Source: Spongisporangium articulatum (GTDB lineage Bacteria > Actinomycetota > Actinomycetes > Actinomycetales > Kineosporiaceae). Taken from it: a stretch of 64,000 nucleotides of DNA. This document shows, one piece after another, positions 58,181-64,000 of this stretch. The translations under genes were made by a program, and so were the position numbers. The notes under the pieces are model-generated. The model was not told the origin of the DNA. It saw only the letters and a list, made by a program, of their open reading frames with translations, and did not search any database. The stretch is taken from NCBI RefSeq assembly GCF_044465595.1, contig NZ_JBITLV010000010.1, positions 1 to 64,000 of the forward strand. Reading direction: 5' to 3'. Numbering within the stretch: the first letter of the stretch is position 1; every line of letters starts with the position of its first letter.

Positions 58181-59659
58181 TCACGAAACGGCTGCGGAGG
58201 CCTGGGCGGAGGGGCTGATGACGCTGGCTCCGGCGCGGTACGCGGCCTCCTCGGAGAGTGCCGGGCCGGTCGGGATCAACGCGGCCACGCCGGCCGGAAC
58301 CGGCGCGCGCCCGGCGTCCTTGTAACCCAGCACTTCCTTCGTCTTCGCCGACGGCACAGGGTATTTCACGCCCCCGTCGGTCAGCAGGAACGTACTGCCG
58401 CCGTCCTGTCCCGCGTGGGCCAGCGGCCGGATCAACGCCCCCTCGCCGGGCGGCACCACCACGTTCACGCCGCCGGTGCCGGCCTCCTCGCGTGGCGGCT
58501 GCCACGAACCGGGCCCGCGGCCGCCGAGATAGATCCGGCTCGCCGTCGACGCGCCCGACGGGTCGTCGTAGGCGGCGCAGACCGCGCTCGAGGCACCGTC
58601 GGGGAGGCTCCCGGCCCGGATGAGGTCGGGGCGGTCGGCCGGGAAGCCGCCCGGGGCGACGACGCGGCTCGACGGGATCCGCGCGATCGTCTCGGTCGAG
58701 GTCGAGAACGGCACCGGGCTCTGGTCGCCGTTGTAGTAGGCGGCCCGCTGGTACGGGTCGGCCAGCATCAGCTGCGCCACGAACGTCGAGATCCGCGCCA
58801 GACCGTCGTCCACCGCGACGTAGTAGCGGTCGGGCTGCCCGGCCTGCGCGTCGACCTTGAAGATCTGGCCCAGGAAGATCGCCGTACCGTCCAGGGCCGC
58901 GTACGGGACCTTCCTGCCGATCCCCGACAGGTGCGGCGCGACCAGGTCGGGGCCGGCGGGGATCGCATTGACCCAGGCGTCCGGCACGGTGACGGCGTCG
59001 GAGCGGGACCAGTCGAAGGCCGCGCCTGTGACGTCCATGTCGATGACCTTCAGGCGCGTGTTGTTCCACAGCACGTACAGGTCGCCCGACGTCACCTGCA
59101 CGAGCACCGCCTCGTCGGCCCCCACGGCGCGCCCCGTGGGCCGGTACCCGCCGCTGACGGTGATCGACTGGGGCCCGGAGCTCGAGTCCCGCCCCGCGCA
59201 GGTGAGCCAGGGCCCGGAGACCAGGTGGTCGTCGTCCGGCAGCGAGTCCGGCAGCCCGGCGATGCCCAGGGCGCGCCCGCGCGCCACCCCGGCCAGCGAG
59301 TTCGCCGAGAACCGGCGCACGCTGATCTCGGGTTCGTTCAGCAGCAGGCGGGCCGACGTGTAGTTGAGCACCGGGTGCAGAGCCCGGTCGTTCGAGTCGT
59401 ACACGTACCGCGCGCCGGTCTCCTTCTCGACCACCAGGACGCCGCCGTCCGCCCAGCCGGTCTTCCCGCCCGGTCGGATCAGCCCGATCACCCCGGCGAC
59501 GGCCAGCAGCAGCACCGCGATCATCACGCCGGCGAACGTGGACACCCCGGCCCGGCGCAGCGGGACGTCGAGCCCGTCGGTCTCCCCGGTCACCAGGGCC
59601 GACTGCATGCGCACCTGGGCGAACCGGTACGCCTGGACCTGATCACGGCGAGACTGCAC
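58181..59659 (-). CDS. eccB: Type VII secretion membrane protein EccB
   Basis: 492-aa core component of the ESX inner-membrane complex. The N-terminus (SRRDQVQAYRFAQVRMQSAL) is the family signature, followed by one transmembrane helix (~40-62) and a large periplasmic domain with repeats such as YVYDSNDRALHPVLNYTSARLLL, GLPDSLPDDDHLVSGPWLTC (with cysteine) and GVAALIPTGPALSEEAA at the end. It starts at GTG 59659; a TATCGT -10-like box 7 nt upstream implies a leaderless mRNA, which is why the longer reading to 59680 is not used. It is back-to-back with eccE. Confidence 0.95.
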   Translation of the reverse strand: MQSRRDQVQAYRFAQVRMQSALVTGETDGLDVPLRRAGVSTFAGVMIAVLLLAVAGVIGLIRPGGKTGWADGGVLVVEKETGARYVYDSNDRALHPVLNYTSARLLLNEPEISVRRFSANSLAGVARGRALGIAGLPDSLPDDDHLVSGPWLTCAGRDSSSGPQSITVSGGYRPTGRAVGADEAVLVQVTSGDLYVLWNNTRLKVIDMDVTGAAFDWSRSDAVTVPDAWVNAIPAGPDLVAPHLSGIGRKVPYAALDGTAIFLGQIFKVDAQAGQPDRYYVAVDDGLARISTFVAQLMLADPYQRAAYYNGDQSPVPFSTSTETIARIPSSRVVAPGGFPADRPDLIRAGSLPDGASSAVCAAYDDPSGASTASRIYLGGRGPGSWQPPREEAGTGGVNVVVPPGEGALIRPLAHAGQDGGSTFLLTDGGVKYPVPSAKTKEVLGYKDAGRAPVPAGVAALIPTGPALSEEAAYRAGASVISPSAQASAAVS

Positions 59660-59665
59660 GGGCCA

Positions 59666-59672
59666 TACGATA
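59666..59672. promoter_or_regulatory. Overlapping divergent -10 boxes of eccB and eccE
   Basis: TACGATA serves both directions: TACGAT on plus (59666-59671), 7 nt before the eccE ATG, and TATCGT on minus (59672-59667), 7 nt before the eccB GTG. Both genes would be leaderless, and polymerase could bind in only one direction at a time. No clear -35 boxes are seen, because they would lie inside the coding regions. Confidence 0.6.
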
Positions 59673-59678
59673 AGCGGC

Positions 59679-61739
59679 ATGGGGGAGCAACCCGTGCAGA
59701 CGCCGCGAATTCACCCGACCGATCCCGACACTCGTTCGCTACCCGTGATCCCGGCGCCGCCGGCGCCGGCGTCGGGTGACGTACCCGCCGCCGAGGTGCC
59801 GGTGCCCGCGACGGTCACCTGGGGGACCGAACGTCCGCGGCTGCTCTGGCGGGTGGTCGTGCTCGAGCTGGCGGTCGCCGCCGTCGTGGTCGCCGGGGCC
59901 CGGGGCGACTGGACGGCGGTGCTCGCCGTCCCGCTCGCCCTCCTGACGGTGCTGCTGCTGGTTCCCGCGGTCGGGGCCTGGGCGCGGACCAGGGTGCGCT
60001 ACGCCCTCGCCCGGGCCCCGCAGCCGGGGGCTCACGACGGCGTTCCGGAACTGGCCGGGCTGCAGGAGGTCCTGCCGCGCCTGAGCATCTCCTCGATCGG
60101 CCTGCGCGGGGGCTCCCTGCTCGGGGTGTGCGCGGACGGCGCGGGCTGGGCCGCCGTGCTGGCCGTCCACGACGGGGCGGGTCTCGTGCACCACGGGACG
60201 CCGGCGCGGCTGCCGGTCGAGGTGCTGGCCCGCCTGTTGCGCGTCGACGACATCCGGCTCGCCGCCGTCCAGGTGGTCACCCAGGCCAGCGACAACCCGC
60301 TCGGGCTGCCGACCGACGCCGGGGCCGTCGCGTCCTACCGGATGATGAACCCGGGGCGGGTGCCCGGGGCCCGCCAGACCTGGATCGTGCTGCGCATCGA
60401 CGCCACGACCGGAGCGAGCGCCATCAACGCCCGCGGCGGCGGGCGGACCGGCGCCGAACGGGCGCTGAAGCGTTGTGTCGCAAGGGCTTCCGAGCTGCTG
60501 GCTGCGGCCGAGGTGACCGTCGTCCCGCTCGGCGCCGAGGCGGCGGCCAGCGCGATCGCGCACCTGTCCGGGCTGACCGGGGCGGCGCCGGAGGGCATGC
60601 GGCGCAGCGCCGAGCACTGGCGGAACTGGGAGGCCGACGGTCGCGAGCACGTCAGCTGGCGGGTGCGCAGCTGGCCGGTGGACGACGTCCCGGTGGCCCG
60701 CCTGGTCGATGCCGTGGCCGCCGTGCCGGCCTTCAGCACCGCCACGTCGATCACCCTCGAACCCGTGCGGTCGACCGGTGCGGACGGCTCGCCGGGTCCG
60801 GGCGGTCCGGCGGGTCTGGTGGGGCCAGGGGCGCCGCCGGCGTCGCTGGGTTCGCCGGTCCCGGTGGCCCCGGCCGTGAAAGTCCAGGCCCTGGTGCGGT
60901 TGACCGGCCTGCCCGGGGAACCCCTGGACCAGGAGGGGCCGAACGCGCCGGCGGCGCGGTTGACCGAGCGGCTCGCGGCCGAGGGGTTCGGCCTGACCCG
61001 GCTGGACGGCCGGCACCGGCCCGCCCTGCTGGCCGGTCTGCCGTTGGCCCGGGTCCCGGTGGGGCGGACGACGCCGCTCGGTCGGGCGCAGGTGGTGCCG
61101 ACCGCGCAGTTGACGGCGCTCGACGTCCCGGTCCGCTCCGGTGGCCTGACCGTGGGGACGGACACCGCGGGCGAGCCCGTCCTCGTCCGGCTGTTCCGGC
61201 CCACCCCGGTGCGGATCTACCTGATGACGTCCGGCTACGTCGCCAAGCTGCTGGCCTACCGGTCCGCCGTGGCCGGCGCCTCCGTCGAGGTCGTCTCCCC
61301 CCGGGAGTCGCACTGGTCGCGGCTGGTCGAGGTGCTGGACGGTCGGGCGCGGCCCGTGCCGCGCGGGGCCGTGGCGCAGTTCGGCAGCGGGCTGACCGCG
61401 CCGCTCCTGCGCATCGACGACGCCGGGCTGGCCACGACCATCGACCGCAGCGAGCTCGGGGCGTGGCAGACCCGGCTCGTCCTGCAGGACCGGGTGACCC
61501 GCGAGAACGTCGGCACACTGAGGGCTTTCGACCTGGTCATGGTGCAGCGCCTGCGGCCGGAGATGCTGGCCCTGCTCGCGCCGGTGCTGGGCATCCCTGC
61601 GGAGGTGGTGGACGTCCTGCCGATGATCCCGGACGACGTGGTCGCGCTGCTGGGGCCGGGCACCGCCCGGCTGGTGAACCTGTCGCCGACGTGGTCGGAG
61701 ACCAACCTGTTCGGGCAGCCCGTCCGGCTCGACGGCTGA
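59679..61739 (+). CDS. eccE: Type VII secretion protein EccE
   Basis: 686-aa ESX core protein at the edge of the membrane complex. After a Pro-rich N-terminal tail, two adjacent membrane segments (about residues 56-100: VVVLELAVAAVVVAGARG, then LAVPLALLTVLLLVPAVGAW) are followed by the EccE domain, with DIRLAAVQVVTQASDNP, QTWIVLRIDA and a later RIYLMTSGYVAKLLAYR. It is longer than mycobacterial EccE (about 400-460 aa), with a Gly/Pro insertion near residues 365-395. ATG 59679 is leaderless-type. It is convergent with eccD, with 29 nt between stops. Confidence 0.88.
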   Translation: MGEQPVQTPRIHPTDPDTRSLPVIPAPPAPASGDVPAAEVPVPATVTWGTERPRLLWRVVVLELAVAAVVVAGARGDWTAVLAVPLALLTVLLLVPAVGAWARTRVRYALARAPQPGAHDGVPELAGLQEVLPRLSISSIGLRGGSLLGVCADGAGWAAVLAVHDGAGLVHHGTPARLPVEVLARLLRVDDIRLAAVQVVTQASDNPLGLPTDAGAVASYRMMNPGRVPGARQTWIVLRIDATTGASAINARGGGRTGAERALKRCVARASELLAAAEVTVVPLGAEAAASAIAHLSGLTGAAPEGMRRSAEHWRNWEADGREHVSWRVRSWPVDDVPVARLVDAVAAVPAFSTATSITLEPVRSTGADGSPGPGGPAGLVGPGAPPASLGSPVPVAPAVKVQALVRLTGLPGEPLDQEGPNAPAARLTERLAAEGFGLTRLDGRHRPALLAGLPLARVPVGRTTPLGRAQVVPTAQLTALDVPVRSGGLTVGTDTAGEPVLVRLFRPTPVRIYLMTSGYVAKLLAYRSAVAGASVEVVSPRESHWSRLVEVLDGRARPVPRGAVAQFGSGLTAPLLRIDDAGLATTIDRSELGAWQTRLVLQDRVTRENVGTLRAFDLVMVQRLRPEMLALLAPVLGIPAEVVDVLPMIPDDVVALLGPGTARLVNLSPTWSETNLFGQPVRLDG

Positions 61740-61768
61740 CGCGACCGACTGACGCGACGCCGGTCGGG

Positions 61769-63160
61769 TCAGCCGGCCAGGCCGCGCACGTAGCCGAAGA
61801 CGCCCATCACCGACAGGGTGAGCGGGACGACGGCGGTCACGGCCAGCCCGTCGACGATGTCGAGCAGCCGGCGCCAGACCGGCGAGACGGTGCGCCCGGG
61901 CAGCATCAGCCCGGCGGTCACCGCCGCCCCGGCGGACGCCAGCAGGGCCAGCACCACGAGCACCTGGCGCAGCGGCGACGCCCCGGCCGCGGTCGCGACG
62001 GCGAGCGCGTTGCCGCCCAGAACCGCTGTGGCGAGCAGGAACCCGCGCTGCCACCGCCCGTCGAGCACCCGGGCGCGCAGTGCCGTCGCCAGGGCCAGCA
62101 CGCCGAGCAGCCAGGGCGCCGTGCCGGTCTGGGCGCGGGCGAGCAGGATGCTGCTCGCCCCCGTGACGAGCATCGTGCCGCCGACCAGCGCCGTCACGTA
62201 CTGGTCGGCCAGCCGGGCCCGCAGGACGATGTCCGTGCCGTCGACCCAGGAGTCGTCGGCGCGCACGTCCTCGGCCGTGAACGGGATCGTCGGCAGCGGC
62301 AGGTCGGCCAACCGCAGCGACAGAGCGGGCGCGGCCTGGGTGAGGGCGAGAGCGAGCGCGGCGGCCAGGGCGGCCGCCCCGGTCGTGGGCAGCTCCCAGA
62401 CCGCCGACGACGCGGCCACCGCGAGCGTGACGAGGGCGGCCGTGCCGACGCCCACGTAGGCCGGCAGGTGGGCGGCCGTGCCGACCCCGCCGGCCGTGGC
62501 GACCAGCAGCAGGGCGGCCGCCGCCGCGACCACGCAGGTGGTGTCGAACGGGCCGTCGCCGCGCACCAGCAGCGCCCCGGCGAGCCCGGCGAAGCCGGCC
62601 GCGACGAACCCGGCCACGGCGCCGGCGCGCGCGTCGGAGAAGGACCGGGACAGGACGGTGGCCAGGAGGACCAGGCCGGCGCTGATCCCGGCGGCGGCCC
62701 CGCCCACGGCCAGCCACGGCGGCCCGGACAGGGCCAGCACGAGAGCGGTCACGCCCGACGTGACCACCATCGCCGTCAGCCCCGCCCGGCGGGTGTCGGT
62801 GCCGGTCCAGCTGCGGGTGTGTTGAGCCTTGGCGGTCGCGATCGCGTCGGCGACGTCGTCGAAGGCCAGCTCCGGCAGCTCCGCCTCGCGCGGGCGCAGG
62901 TAGAGGATCTCGCCGTCGCGCAGCGACAGTTCGGCCGGTGTGAGCCCGACGTCCAGCGGGGTGTCGCCCAGTCGCTGCAGCGACCAGGTCGTGTTCGGCA
63001 GGGCGGTCTCCGGGCTGGCGCCCGGCGCCTCCACCGCCTGCCGCACGAGCACCGGGACGACGTCGATCAGCGGCACGTTCTCGGGCAGGGCGACGTCGAT
63101 GCGCGCCGAGGGCGACACCACCGTGACGCGACAGAGATCACCCTGGATCTCGCTGTCCAT
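61769..63160 (-). CDS. eccD: Type VII secretion channel protein EccD
   Basis: 463-aa integral membrane protein and main membrane dimer of the ESX channel. The N-terminal ubiquitin-like domain (residues ~8-90: CRVTVVSPSARIDVALPENVPL and LRDGEILYLRP) is followed by a cytoplasmic linker and eleven hydrophobic segments. ATG 63160 (MDSEIQGDL) is used; the upstream reading from 63220 lies in the eccC promoter area and is not conserved. It is divergent from eccC. Confidence 0.93.
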   Translation of the reverse strand: MDSEIQGDLCRVTVVSPSARIDVALPENVPLIDVVPVLVRQAVEAPGASPETALPNTTWSLQRLGDTPLDVGLTPAELSLRDGEILYLRPREAELPELAFDDVADAIATAKAQHTRSWTGTDTRRAGLTAMVVTSGVTALVLALSGPPWLAVGGAAAGISAGLVLLATVLSRSFSDARAGAVAGFVAAGFAGLAGALLVRGDGPFDTTCVVAAAAALLLVATAGGVGTAAHLPAYVGVGTAALVTLAVAASSAVWELPTTGAAALAAALALALTQAAPALSLRLADLPLPTIPFTAEDVRADDSWVDGTDIVLRARLADQYVTALVGGTMLVTGASSILLARAQTGTAPWLLGVLALATALRARVLDGRWQRGFLLATAVLGGNALAVATAAGASPLRQVLVVLALLASAGAAVTAGLMLPGRTVSPVWRRLLDIVDGLAVTAVVPLTLSVMGVFGYVRGLAG

Positions 63161-63193
63161 TGCCGATCCCCCTGACCGCGCGAGCGTCGTGAA

Positions 63194-63204
63194 CTGGTCA
63201 TAAT
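63194..63204 (+). promoter_or_regulatory. Possible eccC promoter -10 region
   Basis: CTGGTCATAAT (CATAAT at 63199-63204) lies 42 nt before eccC and is the same 11-mer found upstream of the GT2 gene at 44253. No clear -35 is seen. Confidence 0.35.
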
Positions 63205-63246
63205 GCCCTGTCGGCCACATGTGTCACAGAAGGGGGGCTTCGTCAC

Positions 63247-64000
63247 ATGGGCATCACGATCTTCCGGCGGCCGCCGCGGATCCAACCGCCGGAGCTGCCG
63301 CAGGGAACCGTGGCGCTGGAACCGCCGCCCGAGTTGACCGAGACCGTCAGCGGCGGCCTGGGGGCGGCCATGACCTACCTGCCCATGCTGGCCGGCGGCG
63401 GGGCGATGGCGTTCCTGGTGGTGGGCCAGGGGTCGAGCCCCATCACGATCGTCGCGGGGGTGCTGTACGCGGCGTCGATGGCCGGGATGATGGTCGGCCA
63501 GATCGGGCGCGGCGCGGGGGAGAAGAAGCGCAAGCTCAACGCCGAAAGGCGTGACTATGCGCGGTATCTCACCCAGGTACGCAAGCAGGTGCGGCGGGCG
63601 GCCGGGCAACAGCGGGACGCCCTGACCTGGCGGCACCCCGCGCCGGACGCCCTGTGGAGCCTCGCCATGACGCCCCGGCTGTGGGAGCGGCGGGCCGCCG
63701 ACGGCGACTTCGGCGAGGTGCGCATCGGCACCGGGGTGCAGCGGCTGACGGTGCGGCTCGTGCCACCGGAGACGAAGCCGGTCGAAGACCTGGAGCCCTT
63801 GTCGGCCGGGGCGCTGCGCCGTTTCATCCGCACGCACTCGACCGTGAACGGGCTGCCGGTCTCGGTGTCCCTACGCGGGTTCGGCCGCCTCGTCCTCCAG
63901 GGTGACCCCGCCGCGGCGCGCGGCCTGACCCGGGCGATGGTCGCCCAGGCCGTGGTCGCCCACGCGCCCGACGAACTGCGCGTCGTCGTGTGCGCGAATC
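63247..64000 (+). CDS. eccC: EccC-type FtsK/SpoIIIE ATPase, truncated by the window edge
   Basis: Only the first 251 residues are present. The start MGITIFRRPPRIQPPELPQG, followed by PPPELTETVSGGLGAAMTYLPML, two membrane helices (about residues 40-80) and the cytoplasmic stalk domain (RRDYARYLTQVRKQVRRAA), is typical of EccC. The ATPase domains lie beyond base 64000. EccC is the motor that recognises WXG and YxxxD/E signals of substrates. The ATG at 63247 is supported by GAAGGGGGG about 10 nt upstream. Confidence 0.92.
   Translation, partial: MGITIFRRPPRIQPPELPQGTVALEPPPELTETVSGGLGAAMTYLPMLAGGGAMAFLVVGQGSSPITIVAGVLYAASMAGMMVGQIGRGAGEKKRKLNAERRDYARYLTQVRKQVRRAAGQQRDALTWRHPAPDALWSLAMTPRLWERRAADGDFGEVRIGTGVQRLTVRLVPPETKPVEDLEPLSAGALRRFIRTHSTVNGLPVSVSLRGFGRLVLQGDPAAARGLTRAMVAQAVVAHAPDELRVVVCAN

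Overview
The window is about 72% GC and densely coded. Alternative GTG/TTG starts are common. The gene content is that of an actinobacterium (class Actinomycetes): WhiB3/WhiD, the multifunctional 2-oxoglutarate decarboxylase Kgd, GuaB1 next to a pair of CBS-domain DUF21 proteins (as in mycobacteria), a deazaflavin (F420)-type oxidoreductase, a DUF6104 mini-protein and an ESX-type VII secretion locus. A methyl-accepting chemotaxis protein and c-di-GMP enzymes suggest a motile or developmentally complex genus rather than a mycobacterium. I cannot name the genus from sequence alone. No tRNA, rRNA, CRISPR array, insertion sequence or phage gene was seen.

Region 1 (1-32 kb) is mostly chromosomal housekeeping: a LacI regulator, an acetolactate-synthase-like ThDP enzyme, malic enzyme, a DivIVA-like coiled-coil protein, an MDR oxidoreductase, a SulP transporter, a degenerate SGNH protein with DUF6104, Kgd, GuaB1, two CBS-domain membrane proteins, a VanY-type carboxypeptidase, WhiB3, GlpD, an F420-type oxidoreductase, an ArsR/SRPBCC operon, an L,D-transpeptidase, endonuclease IV, a lipoprotein M15 peptidase, a truncated hemoglobin, a patatin and a TelA-flotillin-NfeD membrane operon.

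Region 2 (32-47 kb) is signalling and carbohydrate: a chemoreceptor, a secreted GH15 glucodextranase-like enzyme, a pseudo-hydrolase lipoprotein, an EAL protein with a degenerate GGDEF, an intact diguanylate cyclase, a MurD-like ligase, and a two-gene unit of a QxxRW-type GT2 polysaccharide synthase plus a GH-A-clan (GH113-like) hydrolase.

Region 3 (47-64 kb, continuing past the right edge) is a type VII secretion locus. Substrate genes on the plus strand (WXG-like protein / alpha-beta hydrolase / lipoprotein, present twice intact and once as a decayed copy, with an EspG-like gene) face a minus-strand operon (two WXG100 proteins, a helical 169-aa protein, a glycine-rich PPE-like protein, a mini-mycosin lacking its protease domain, and a full MycP). 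Then come EccB, EccE, EccD and the start of EccC on alternating strands. The hydrolase-lipoprotein pairs look like secreted lipase effectors with lipoprotein immunity or partner proteins, and are the most interesting candidate system in the window.

Recurring regulatory features are leaderless starts (a TAnnnT-type -10 about 6-8 nt before the start codon), gene-end two-tier hairpins built on a TGATCA-containing arm, and a back-to-back leaderless promoter between eccB and eccE with overlapping -10 boxes.
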